Both the position numbers and the translations under genes were made by a program. A DNA stretch of 60,146 bases. It comes from Halovenus rubra (GTDB lineage Archaea > Halobacteriota > Halobacteria > Halobacteriales > Haloarculaceae). The notes under the pieces were generated by a model. The model did no database searches. It saw only the letters and a list, made by a program, of their open reading frames with translations, and was not told the DNA's origin. Below are positions 8,616 to 16,748 of the stretch, piece by piece; the first letter of the stretch is position 1, and the number at the start of each line of letters is the position of its first letter. The stretch is taken from NCBI RefSeq assembly GCF_026586665.1, contig NZ_JAODIY010000006.1, positions 1 through 60,146 of the forward strand, written 5' to 3'.

Positions 8616-8768
8616 ATGACCGCTGACAACACGATACTCGGACGCTGTCCAGATTGCAACGAGCCTATCTCGGAGACGGAGATGGTTATCGATTACTACA
8701 GTGAACGTGGCAACCGTATCACGACAGCTACCTGTCCGTCGTGTGTTGCCGTTGTTACCGTTGTTTGA
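8616..8768 (+). CDS. Small zinc-finger protein, 50 residues
   Basis: From the ATG at 8616 the protein reads MTADNTILGRCPDCNEPISE and ends with TATCPSCVAVVTVV. Two CxxC pairs about 30 residues apart form a single zinc ribbon. Very small proteins of this plan are common in haloarchaea, some of which I recall being listed as DUF7837. An earlier in-frame ATG at 8538 would add 26 residues, but that stretch overlaps repeated promoter-like bases and does not look like the family, so 8616 is preferred. The role is unknown; regulation or protein contact is typical for such microproteins. Confidence 0.65.
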   Translation: MTADNTILGRCPDCNEPISETEMVIDYYSERGNRITTATCPSCVAVVTVV

Positions 8769-8845
8769 GACCTTCGGCACTCATAACAAAAGAGTCTGCT
8801 GACTGTTTCGACCGGCTTATATTATCTGCTTCCATACGTGTTAGC

Positions 8846-9061
8846 ATGGTCAGTAAGGACGAGTTTCTGGCATATATCCCGCATTATGTCGCGATGGTGG
8901 CTATCGCATTACTTGTGATGACAGCACTCAGAGAAGTTATCGGTGAGCAGCATGTTCTCGTCGAATTCGTGTTAATTCTTGTTCTCATTTTCGGCTACCG
9001 GCCCGTTGTCACACGTCTCGATTTCGTGCCGACACCCAAACTCTGGGATGAGCTAGAGTAG
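8846..9061 (+). CDS. Small membrane protein, 71 residues
   Basis: Starting MVSKDEFLAYIPHYVAMVAI, the protein has two hydrophobic segments (about residues 12-30 and 39-55) and a polar tail ending PTPKLWDELE. A TATA-like TTATATTATC at 8818-8827 lies about 20-28 bases before the ATG, fitting a leaderless transcript and deciding this start over the longer frame from 8741. The stop is directly followed by the last codon of the convergent TbsP gene with no spacer. No family was recognised. Confidence 0.65.
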   Translation: MVSKDEFLAYIPHYVAMVAIALLVMTALREVIGEQHVLVEFVLILVLIFGYRPVVTRLDFVPTPKLWDELE

Positions 9062-9880
9062 TTACGAGAGTTCTCCGCTTACTTTCTGTACAACGGTCTC
9101 GATATCGGCGTCGAGGAGTGTCCCGTTACCAAGAACAAGGCGAAGACGTGGCCGTCCCATCTCGATAGGGACTTTCTCGGTGTCGATGACGCCGGCTGAT
9201 TCGAGCTTGTTTTTTGTTCGGGAGAACGTTGCTTTGCTCGCGAGTCGGACATCTTCACCCCACCGGCTGATATCGTACAGAAGTTCCCTGTTGTTTGCTG
9301 CCACAAGCAACGCAATACTCACTTCATCAAGGCCTTGACCGTCGCCTTCTGCCTTGTCTAAGGTCTCTAAGCTTCTGTTGAAGTCTTCGACGGCTTTGTC
9401 GCCAATGTCTTCGGCCATCGTCTCCCGGACATGTGAAAGTGGTGGCGTTCGCAGGGAGTAGTCAGCCGAGCGGTCCCACCGGCGAGAATACTCTTCGTAC
9501 GTCGATGTGACAAACGAGGCATCTGTCGACGGGAGGGCTACAACACTACCCCCGCTTTCTACAACAGAAACAAGCACCTCTTTGGTCAACAGCAGTTGTG
9601 CACGGGGAACCTCGTCAAGCGTTCGGATGACAAGCTGATCTTTATTGACTAGGTCTGCAAGTCTGCTAGCGATAAGGAAGTCATCGAGAATTGGCTTGAG
9701 CGATGATTCATCGACGAACAACCTGATAGTTGGAGAGTCAGTGGCCGCGGTCAAACTTGTTACGAACTGAGTGATAGCAGTTCGCGTGGGATTGATAACG
9801 AACAACTCCGACTGGGCTGCGTTGATTCCTTTCTCGACAACCTCTGCCATCTCCGCAACGTGGGTATCGGTGAAATCCAT
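9062..9880 (-). CDS. TbsP-family transcriptional regulator (DUF5821-like)
   Basis: The 272-residue protein has an N-terminal ligand-like domain (MDFTDTHVAEMAEVVEKGIN) and a C-terminal winged helix: LDEVSIALLVAANNRELLYD leads into a helix-turn-helix (ASKATFSRTKNKLESAGVI) and a wing (GRPRLRLVLG). This layout matches the haloarchaeal TbsP family, of which the Haloferax member works with TrmB in control of sugar metabolism. Its target genes here are unknown. The ATG at 9880 is used; a GTG at 9910 is an alternative. The AT-rich upstream stretch (9910-9925) holds a possible promoter. Confidence 0.75.
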   Translation of the reverse strand: MDFTDTHVAEMAEVVEKGINAAQSELFVINPTRTAITQFVTSLTAATDSPTIRLFVDESSLKPILDDFLIASRLADLVNKDQLVIRTLDEVPRAQLLLTKEVLVSVVESGGSVVALPSTDASFVTSTYEEYSRRWDRSADYSLRTPPLSHVRETMAEDIGDKAVEDFNRSLETLDKAEGDGQGLDEVSIALLVAANNRELLYDISRWGEDVRLASKATFSRTKNKLESAGVIDTEKVPIEMGRPRLRLVLGNGTLLDADIETVVQKVSGELS

Positions 9881-10083
9881 CGATTGACACACTGTACCAA
9901 CCGCTCTCACTTAATTTTACCTAATTTTGAGTGAATGTAGTGGTGAAATTTCGATTCTCTAACGTGTTTTGGTTTCTGACAACAGCCAGTGGTGTGTCCA
10001 AGGATTGTGGGCTGTGGAACTTCTTACTGTGACCCTTGCATAGCAGTAACAGTTATTCATTGCTCGTCGCCTATCTGTAGGGA

Positions 10084-10407
10084 ATGGCTACGTACTGTCT
10101 GGACTGTGGGGAATCAGTTGACTCGGGAGACAGTTTCTGTTACTACTGTGGAGAACCGCTTGACCAAACAGATGCTGAAGGAAACAATGCTGCTGAAATG
10201 GCTCTTGAGCGCTCCTGTCTCGACTGCGGTGAGCTCGCCCGCGCGGACGATACGTACTGTTATTTTTGTGGCGAACGCCTGCCAGCATATGACGACAAAA
10301 AGACAGCTGACGAACCGACACAAGTTCACTGCTCGGCCTGTGGTGAGACTGTTGACGCGAGTTCGACGTTTTGTATCTACTGTGGGGACCGAATGCTGGA
10401 ACGGTAG
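10084..10407 (+). CDS. Triple zinc-ribbon protein
   Basis: The 107 residues hold three copies of one zinc ribbon unit: YCLDCGESVDSGDSFCYYCG, then SCLDCGELARADDTYCYFCG, then HCSACGETVDASSTFCIYCG. Each has two CxxC pairs 14 residues apart, so three zinc ions are expected. Acidic linkers of about 20 residues join them. There is no membrane segment or enzyme domain. AGTTATTCA about 30 bases upstream of the ATG may be the promoter. Zinc-ribbon arrays usually bind proteins or nucleic acids; nothing here tells which. Confidence 0.75.
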   Translation: MATYCLDCGESVDSGDSFCYYCGEPLDQTDAEGNNAAEMALERSCLDCGELARADDTYCYFCGERLPAYDDKKTADEPTQVHCSACGETVDASSTFCIYCGDRMLER

Positions 10408-10615
10408 CTTTGGTGGCTCCTGTAAGAGAGCGAAGAGTTGCGACAGCTGTCCCTGCACAAGATAGTCTTGTCTAGCTCGAATGTATCCAGAGTAAACCCT
10501 AGTTGTGATATATCCTTCCGGTAGGCAAATACGGATATAAACGGACGCTCATCGGGGTGTCAGCCGTTCAGAGTGGACCACGAGACACAAATATCGGGTG
10601 GCCAAACATTTAGGT

Positions 10616-11515
10616 ATGGTTTCAGAGATATTCGACAGTTCTGAGTGGGAGTCTGTCGACGCCTTCGACTTTGAGGATGTGACGTATCACCGCGGAACGG
10701 ATGTCCCAGCGGTACGCATTGCGTTCGACCGACCGGCAGTTCGCAACGCATTCAGGCCGGAAACGGTCGACGAACTGTATAGGGCACTTGACCACGCCCG
10801 AAAACAGGCAGATATCGGTTGTGTTCTTCTGACAGGGAACGGCCCCTCACCGAAAGACGACGGCTGGGCGTTCTGTTCTGGAGGTGACCAGTCCATTCGC
10901 GGCGACTCCGGGTACGAGTACGAAGACGACAAAGATGAGACACCGGCGACACAGGAAGGGGTCGGCCGTCTCCATATCCTCGAAGTCCAGCGGCTCATTC
11001 GGTTTATGCCAAAGCCGGTCATCTGTGTCGTTCCCGGGTGGGCAGCCGGTGGTGGCCACTCCTTGCATGTTGTCTGTGACCTCACACTCGCCAGCGACGA
11101 ACACGCGATGTTCAAACAGACGGATGCTGACGTGGCATCCTTTGATGGTGGCTTTGGGTCAGCCTACCTCGCACGACAGGTTGGACAAAAGAAGGCTCGT
11201 GAGATTTTCTTCCTTGGCAAGAGCTATGATGCTGCTGAGGCCCAAGAGATGGGGATGGTCAACGAAGTGGTGCCACATGATGCGCTTGAAGCGGTGGCAC
11301 TTGATTGGGCCGACAGAATTACGCGCAAGTCACCGATGGCTATCCGGATGTTAAAATACGCCTTCAATATGGTCGACGACGGTATGGTTGGCCAGCAAGT
11401 GTTTGCAGGTGAGGCGACCCGACTCGGCTATATGACTGACGAGGCTGCCGAGGGTCGGAATGCGTTCAACGAGGGCCGAGAGCCACGTTTCCGCCAGTAT
11501 CCTTGGCATTACTGA
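10616..11515 (+). CDS. menB: 1,4-dihydroxy-2-naphthoyl-CoA synthase
   Basis: A crotonase-fold enzyme of 299 residues that closes the ring of o-succinylbenzoyl-CoA in menaquinone synthesis. MenB-specific stretches are VTYHR, FCSGGDQSIRG, the oxyanion-hole region VPGWAAGGGHSLHVVCDLTL and the active-site run FKQTDADVASFDGGFGSAYL; the C-terminal GREPRFRQYPWHY is a further MenB mark. The start at 10616 (MVSEIFDSSEWE) fits the haloarchaeal N-terminus; an ATG six codons earlier (10598) is possible. No other men genes are in the window. Menaquinone is the main respiratory quinone in this group. Confidence 0.92.
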   Translation: MVSEIFDSSEWESVDAFDFEDVTYHRGTDVPAVRIAFDRPAVRNAFRPETVDELYRALDHARKQADIGCVLLTGNGPSPKDDGWAFCSGGDQSIRGDSGYEYEDDKDETPATQEGVGRLHILEVQRLIRFMPKPVICVVPGWAAGGGHSLHVVCDLTLASDEHAMFKQTDADVASFDGGFGSAYLARQVGQKKAREIFFLGKSYDAAEAQEMGMVNEVVPHDALEAVALDWADRITRKSPMAIRMLKYAFNMVDDGMVGQQVFAGEATRLGYMTDEAAEGRNAFNEGREPRFRQYPWHY

Positions 11516-11581
11516 GGGCGTGTCGCTACCGACAACGTAATCGAAGCAAGCAGTCTTCTGTTTGCAGCCTAATTGCAGGCT

Positions 11582-12583
11582 ATGAACAGACTCGTCGACG
11601 GAGAGTGGCGAACAGAGACATACGAAGCGACAAACGACAATGGTGAATTCGAGCGACAGACGACGCCGTTTCGTGAGTGGGTTCGCGACGACCCTGACGC
11701 ACGGTTTCAGCCTGAGAGTGGACGCTACCACCTGTATGTCTGTTATGCCTGTCCGTGGGCACACCGGACACTGCTTGCTCGCTCGCTGAATGGACTTGAA
11801 GACGCTATCTCTGTTGATTACGTCGACCCATTTCGGGCTGAGGGTGGCTGGCAGTTCACCCCGGATAAGGAGGGCTGTACCGAAGACTCTCTGTACGGAA
11901 GTGATTACCTCCGAGAACTGTACGTCGAAGCGGACCCGAACGCTTCCTGTCGTGTGACTGTCCCGGTGCTCTGGGATAAAAAAGAAGAGACCATTGTCAA
12001 CAACGAGTCCGAAGAGATACTCAGAATGCTTGACACCGAGTTTGACGATGTTGCCGAGCGGAGTATCGATCTTTATCCAGAGGGGTCTCAAGAAGAGATC
12101 GACCAAATCATTGAGGATATCTACGAACCAATCAACAACGGTGTCTATCGGGCCGGGTTCGCTGAGTCACAGACGGCATACGACATGGCAGTCACGGAAC
12201 TCTTCGACGCGCTCGATCACTGGGATAACGTGCTTGCTGATCAGCGGTATCTAGCTGGTGATCGATTGACAGAAGCTGACATCTGTCTGTTCACAACGCT
12301 GGTCCGTTTTGACCAGGTTTATCATACGCATTTCATGTGTAACAAGCAGTTCATCCACCAGTACGACAACCTGTGGCCGTACCTCCGGGATATCTACCAG
12401 ACACCGGGCGTCGCCGACACTGTCCGGATGGACCATATCAAAGAACACTATTATACAACACACCCCGATGTGACGCCAACCCGTATTATCGCGGCAGGGC
12501 CTGAACTTGGCTTTGAGGCGGCACACAATCGCGATGAACTCGCCGGCGAACCGCCTAGCTCTCTTCTTTCGGCAGGAGAGTAA
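11582..12583 (+). CDS. Glutathionyl-hydroquinone reductase family protein (GST omega/Xi type)
   Basis: A 333-residue thioredoxin-fold plus helical GST protein. The N-terminal catalytic motif is YVCYACPWAHRTLLAR, with the active Cys in CPWAH. Further family phrases are VPVLWDKKEETIVNNESEEI for the thiol peptide site and RYLAGDRLTEADICLFTTLV in the helical domain. The family reduces glutathionyl-hydroquinones. Haloarchaea are known to use gamma-glutamylcysteine in place of glutathione, so the true co-substrate is probably that thiol. The ATG at 11582 is chosen over a TTG three codons earlier. It lies 66 bases after menB, which may hint at a role with quinones. Confidence 0.85.
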   Translation: MNRLVDGEWRTETYEATNDNGEFERQTTPFREWVRDDPDARFQPESGRYHLYVCYACPWAHRTLLARSLNGLEDAISVDYVDPFRAEGGWQFTPDKEGCTEDSLYGSDYLRELYVEADPNASCRVTVPVLWDKKEETIVNNESEEILRMLDTEFDDVAERSIDLYPEGSQEEIDQIIEDIYEPINNGVYRAGFAESQTAYDMAVTELFDALDHWDNVLADQRYLAGDRLTEADICLFTTLVRFDQVYHTHFMCNKQFIHQYDNLWPYLRDIYQTPGVADTVRMDHIKEHYYTTHPDVTPTRIIAAGPELGFEAAHNRDELAGEPPSSLLSAGE

Positions 12584-12703
12584 GCAGGCTCGACAGTAAC
12601 GGACGGCTGGCGCATTCCCGGTAGGGTACACCAATCCGGACGGAGTGATACGTCTAGTACGACCAGATTTATTGGTGTAACTGACAAAAAGGGTGATAGC
12701 TGG

Positions 12704-14380
12704 ATGGTCGCATCGTTCTATCTTCCCTTGATGCTTCTTGCCGCCGTTGTCGGTATTGGGTTCGCGACTTTTGCCTGGGTAAAACGGAACAATCGTGGAG
12801 AGACAGCACTGGTCGTGTTCTTGGTGAGCGCTTCTCTCTGGGCGCTTGCAGAAGGACTCACAGTTGCTGTCGGTCAGCTCGATACGATGTTGTTCTGGCG
12901 GCGTGTTGGTCACTCACTATCTGTTGTTGTCCCAGTTGCGTGGCTCGTGTTCGCTCTTGGATATACTGGAGCTAGACAACGAATTGGACGAGTGTTCTTC
13001 GGAGCGTTACTGATCGAACCAGCAGCTTTCATTTGGTTGGTCTGGACAAACGATGCCCATGAGACTGTCTGGTCGAGTACAAATATCATTCCGGTCGGAG
13101 ATGGGCTAAACGTCTTGACAATGGAGTTTGAACTGGCGTTCTGGGGGCATCAGGTCTATTCGTATCTTTTGCTGACTGTCGGGATGGTGCTGGTATTGCG
13201 ACTGGTGATGCGCGCGAACAAGGATGTCCGTCTGCAGGGAACAGTCCTGCTGACAGCCATCACAGTGGCAGGAACGCTCAATGCAATCAACCTGTTTGGT
13301 CCGCTCTCGCCGAATCTTAACCCTGCCGGGGTGGGATATACCTTTGCCGGGCTAATTATCGCGGTCGTCGTACTAGAACCGGAGTTTGCCAGAGTCGCAC
13401 CGGTGATGCGAGACGCGGGCCGTGAGGCACTACTCTCAGAACTTGACGACGCAATTCTCATTCTTGACGATGACGAGTACGTTATCGACCTCAATCCTGC
13501 TGCCCGGGAACTATTCGATGCTGAGGACGCACTTGGCCATCAGCTAGCGACAGTGTCTCAGACACTCTCTCAGCGACTTGATGGGAGTGCAGAGCAAGGG
13601 ACAATCAAGCTTGACCGGGATGGGAAACGACGGACATTCGACCTCCGAGTGTCAACGCTCTCGGGGGCATATGAGACACTTTCCGGGCGAGTGGTGAGCC
13701 TCAGAGACGTAACCGAGCGGCGTCAACGCGACCAACGCCTCGACGTGCTCAACCGATTGCTCAGGCATAACATCAGAAACGAACTGAACGTGGTCCGGGG
13801 AAAAATCGAACTGGCAAAGATGGCGTCCGAAGACGAGCCAGAGACACTGTCAGACGCTATCGAGACGCTCGACGGTGTCGTCGCACGAAGTGATAAGGTC
13901 GGGCGTCTTTCACGGTTACTGGACGCCGAGGAAACGGGATCGCTCGACATTGCTACTGAACTCCGAGAACAGTATACCTCAAATACACAAAACTACCCAG
14001 ACGGAAAAATTGCGGTTGATCTGCCCGAAGAACTATCCGTTAGCGGCGGGGTGTGGCTTGTTTCTGCATTCGACGAACTGGTGACAAACGCACTCGACCA
14101 CAACAACAGCGATGACCCGTTTGTTGAGGTTTCAACCGACGAAGCCAGTAGCGATGACAGCCATGTCGTCATTACGATAACCGACAACGGCCCGGGAATC
14201 AACGAGCAGGAAATCGACACAATTGGGAAAGGGAGAGAGACACCGCTCAATCACTCAAGTGGCGTTGGACTCTGGCTTGTTCACTGGCTTGTCCAACGAG
14301 CGGGAGGGACCCTCTCATTTGTCAACACGGACTCTGGCTGTACTGTCCGTGTTCGTCTACCCAGAGAACCTTCGCCGTAA
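12704..14380 (+). CDS. Histidine kinase: 7TM sensor, PAS, HisKA, HATPase
   Basis: The 558-residue protein starts with about seven hydrophobic segments (residues 1-225), the 7TM sensor module common in haloarchaeal kinases. A PAS domain follows (about 240-345: LDDAILILDDDEYVIDLNPA). The H-box is RHNIRNEL (about residue 353). The ATPase part has an N-box FDELVTNALDHN, G1 ITDNGPGI and G2 SSGVGLWL, so it looks active. No response regulator gene is next to it, which is usual for this group. A TTTATT box about 37 bases before the ATG is the likely promoter. The signal it senses is unknown. Confidence 0.88.
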   Translation: MVASFYLPLMLLAAVVGIGFATFAWVKRNNRGETALVVFLVSASLWALAEGLTVAVGQLDTMLFWRRVGHSLSVVVPVAWLVFALGYTGARQRIGRVFFGALLIEPAAFIWLVWTNDAHETVWSSTNIIPVGDGLNVLTMEFELAFWGHQVYSYLLLTVGMVLVLRLVMRANKDVRLQGTVLLTAITVAGTLNAINLFGPLSPNLNPAGVGYTFAGLIIAVVVLEPEFARVAPVMRDAGREALLSELDDAILILDDDEYVIDLNPAARELFDAEDALGHQLATVSQTLSQRLDGSAEQGTIKLDRDGKRRTFDLRVSTLSGAYETLSGRVVSLRDVTERRQRDQRLDVLNRLLRHNIRNELNVVRGKIELAKMASEDEPETLSDAIETLDGVVARSDKVGRLSRLLDAEETGSLDIATELREQYTSNTQNYPDGKIAVDLPEELSVSGGVWLVSAFDELVTNALDHNNSDDPFVEVSTDEASSDDSHVVITITDNGPGINEQEIDTIGKGRETPLNHSSGVGLWLVHWLVQRAGGTLSFVNTDSGCTVRVRLPREPSP

Positions 14381-14512
14381 CGATTGCTACTACCTGAAGA
14401 CGCTGTCTTCAGTTGGCAAAACAACCTAACTAGTTAGCAATACTCTCTCATTCGGATGGTTACCTGTTTGGTATATGCTCTATGTGAGTGTAGCAGTTAT
14501 ATTAGAATAGAG

Positions 14513-14650
14513 ATGGACGAGTTTGATAAACTCATGAGTGAATTTGAGGAGAAGATGGACGGGTTTGAGGACACGTACGCCGAATATGAAGCAGAGATGA
14601 ACACATACACGAGGGTTATGGAAACAATCAGTATAACAGCCGAGAGCTAA
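14513..14650 (+). CDS. Acidic 45-residue microprotein
   Basis: MDEFDKLMSEFEEKMDGFED begins a 45-residue protein that is almost half Asp, Glu, Met and Phe. A heptad-like spacing of hydrophobic residues suggests one long coiled-coil helix. A TATA box (TTATATTAGA, about 14497-14506) lies roughly 10-16 bases before the ATG, with AT-rich bases back to 14493. The acidic composition and promoter argue that it is real. A longer frame from 14456 adds a Cys-rich stretch and is rejected. No homologue was recognised. Confidence 0.5.
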   Translation: MDEFDKLMSEFEEKMDGFEDTYAEYEAEMNTYTRVMETISITAES

Positions 14651-14860
14651 CGTAACCCAAAAGCAAAAGCGTTCTGTCGAGACTGTGTTTGGTGACTGAC
14701 GTTCTTTAGCTGTCCACTGTCTGAACGGTGAGCTAAGAACACTGTGCATCCGTCTTTAGCCAGGAAACAAACCGCGTGACAGCAGCGGCTTATCGTGGCT
14801 CCTTTTCGAGAGAAATAAGGAACAACAAGTGTGCACAACGAAGTCTCCTCATCGAGAATC

Positions 14861-14949
14861 ATGCGTCGACTCACTACGCTTTTCGATCTGAGTTTCTCGA
14901 AGAGCACGCCGAAGAAATCGGTGTGGTCAAACGGAAAATCACTGCGTAG
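14861..14949 (+). pseudogene. Remnant of an ISH8-like (IS4-family) transposase N-terminus
   Basis: The ATG at 14861 gives MRRLTTLF, the typical start of haloarchaeal ISH8-like transposases. After that the match moves to another frame and continues RSEFLEEHAEEIGVVKRKI until a TAG at 14947-14949. So about 30 codons of the N-terminus survive with one frameshift near 14884, and the rest of the gene (normally about 400 codons) is gone. The flanking 14651-14860 and 14950-15035 hold nothing else that I can read. Confidence 0.6.
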
Positions 14950-15035
14950 TGGGTGTAGGATGTACTCTATGAGATACTGTTTCAGTATCAGAAACTCAAG
15001 AAATAGAGTATACAGACAGCTATACAATACAGCGT

Positions 15036-15446
15036 ATGCCCTCGAATACCCGAATCCCCGAGGCTTGGCACATTGCGTTTCTCGGAACGATAGCTGCACT
15101 ACCCACCACTGTCTTGATCAACTGGCTTCCAAACTCCGAGCTGACTGTCGGTGGTGGGGTAATGTTGGTTGGAGCCACAATCGCAGGAGCTGTCGCAGTT
15201 AAACGCTCGGTAGAGCCGAGTGCTGCTGGCCTCCGTGGCGGATTTCTGGGCAGTATAATTGCAGTCTCTGTATTTATTCTCACAGAAGGGACGACTGTAG
15301 CGTGGTCTCTCAATACGATCGTGTTCTTCCTTATTGCCGTCGTGATGTTTCTGAGTATCTCGCCGGTGTTTGGCCTAATTGCCGGCCGAATTGGTGGCTG
15401 GATAGCAAACTCTGTCGCCGAGTTCAGGGTCGGTCACGCATCGTGA
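15036..15446 (+). CDS. DUF5518-like membrane protein
   Basis: The 136-residue protein has four hydrophobic segments: about 14-30, 38-55 (VGGGVMLVGATIAGAVAV), 69-85 and 92-118. The glycine-rich middle and the phrase SAAGLRGGFLGSIIAVSVF fit the haloarchaeal DUF5518 membrane family. AGAGTATACAGAC about 28 bases upstream of the ATG is a likely TATA region, indicating a leaderless mRNA. The function is unknown. Confidence 0.7.
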   Translation: MPSNTRIPEAWHIAFLGTIAALPTTVLINWLPNSELTVGGGVMLVGATIAGAVAVKRSVEPSAAGLRGGFLGSIIAVSVFILTEGTTVAWSLNTIVFFLIAVVMFLSISPVFGLIAGRIGGWIANSVAEFRVGHAS

Positions 15447-15955
15447 TCAAGCGAGAATGAGCTACCTCCAGTACAGAATCCGTGCTATGTATCTCATAGG
15501 CCGTTGCTATCAGGTGTTGTGAGTATCAGCTTACCGTTAAACTACGGCACTCACAAAGTGAGAGTTGGCAACACCATTGAATCGCCACATGCAGCTGTTT
15601 CTGCTACCTACTACGAGCGACCGCTAGCTCGCAAACACTACTGTGACTGCACGAACGACCGTGTTCAACCAGTGAAGCAACGAGACGCATCGATACCGAT
15701 ACCCCAAGCTGTCCTCGACGGTTACTGCATAGCTAACAGAAAGGGTAGCGACGCCGAACCCTATGTACAACTCTCTTGGCGCTACCCAAGCAAGTTACAG
15801 TCACTTACCGACGATAAAGGGTAGAACAGTCAATCCTTACAAGCGAAGCTCGTTACCGCTACGCAACCGAGGTGTATGGCCTAAGTAAAAACGGATAGAA
15901 CACTGTGAAGAAGCATCGGTATGCTTTTGTTGCGAACGAGGATGTGGGTGCATAT
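15447..15955. other. Intergenic region with a weak open frame and a repeat motif
   Basis: A TTG-initiated frame at 15504-15824 (106 codons) has neutral, Cys- and Tyr-containing sequence unlike haloarchaeal proteins and matches nothing I know. It may be a decayed gene. At 15848-15885 lies one copy of a motif also seen at 59168-59213 and 20879-20910 (see the repeat entries). No clear promoter or RNA was seen. Confidence 0.4.
15848..15885 (-). repeat. Dispersed motif, copy 1
   Basis: On the minus strand this reads ...ACACCTCGGTTGCGTAGCGG followed by TAACGAGC. The copy at 59168-59213 differs by only two bases over this core. It may be the end of a lost insertion element. Confidence 0.5.
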
Positions 15956-16663
15956 ATGGCTCGTGGGGAGCGAGAGCAAATCGCGGAAAAAATCGCAGGA
16001 GAGATTACTCTCAGCGAGGACCCAGGTGCGACGCTCAAGAAATGGCGAAAGGACTTCGAGGTTGCACAGACAGACCTCGCCGACGAACTCAGTATTTCGC
16101 CGTCAGTCATCTCAGACTACGAAAGCGGACGGCGGGAAAACCCGGGTATCGATATTATCCAGCGGTCAATAACAGCACTCCTGAATATCGACGAGCAACG
16201 CGGTGGGAACCATATCCACCAGTTCACCCGTGTTCTTTCGGCGGGGTTCGACAGTGATGTTGTCCACGACCTCCGTGAGTATCCTGCCAATATCCCACTG
16301 GACCGATATTATGATGCAATCGGGGCAACAGAACTCGTCAGTGGGAGCCGAGAGACGGTCGCTGGCCACACTATTATCGACAGTATTGAAGCAATTCGCC
16401 GCCTCTCAAGCGACGAGTTCTACGACCTCTACGGGAAAAGCACGAATCGCGCACTGGTGTTTACTAACGTCACACGCGGAGAGTCCCCATTGGTCGCGAT
16501 GCGCGTCGTCAAACCAACGCCTCATGCTGTTGTCCTCCACGGTATCGAACCCGACAAGGTCTGGGAGTACGCCACTGATCTCGCTGAAACTGACACGTTC
16601 GCACTTGCGGTCTCGAATGTCGACCGAGAGACGCTTCTTGAGCAACACCGGATGCTGCCCTGA
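15956..16663 (+). CDS. XRE-type HTH transcriptional regulator, archaeal
   Basis: From the ATG at 15956 the 235-residue protein opens MARGEREQIAEKIAGEITLS, the start usual for this archaeal regulator family. The helix-turn-helix lies at about 35-75: QTDLADELSISPSVISDYES followed by GRRENPG. The C-terminal two thirds (LVSGSRETVAGHTIIDSIEA and VHDLREYPANIPLDRYYDAI) form a conserved archaeal domain of unknown ligand. A GTG 17 codons earlier (15905) is possible but gives a poorer N-terminus. The target genes are unknown; the amidohydrolase 85 bases downstream on the same strand is a candidate. Confidence 0.82.
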   Translation: MARGEREQIAEKIAGEITLSEDPGATLKKWRKDFEVAQTDLADELSISPSVISDYESGRRENPGIDIIQRSITALLNIDEQRGGNHIHQFTRVLSAGFDSDVVHDLREYPANIPLDRYYDAIGATELVSGSRETVAGHTIIDSIEAIRRLSSDEFYDLYGKSTNRALVFTNVTRGESPLVAMRVVKPTPHAVVLHGIEPDKVWEYATDLAETDTFALAVSNVDRETLLEQHRMLP

Positions 16664-16748
16664 TTATCGCTGTACTCAGAGTGACACTCTGGCATTATTT
16701 CATCAACATATCCGAATAGCTTAGTTCGTGTACAGTGTTGGCTGTGTC

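Noticed and set aside
15504-15824. 106-codon plus-strand frame as a gene
   Set aside because: TTG start, no ribosome-binding site or promoter, non-acidic sequence; kept only as part of the gap description.
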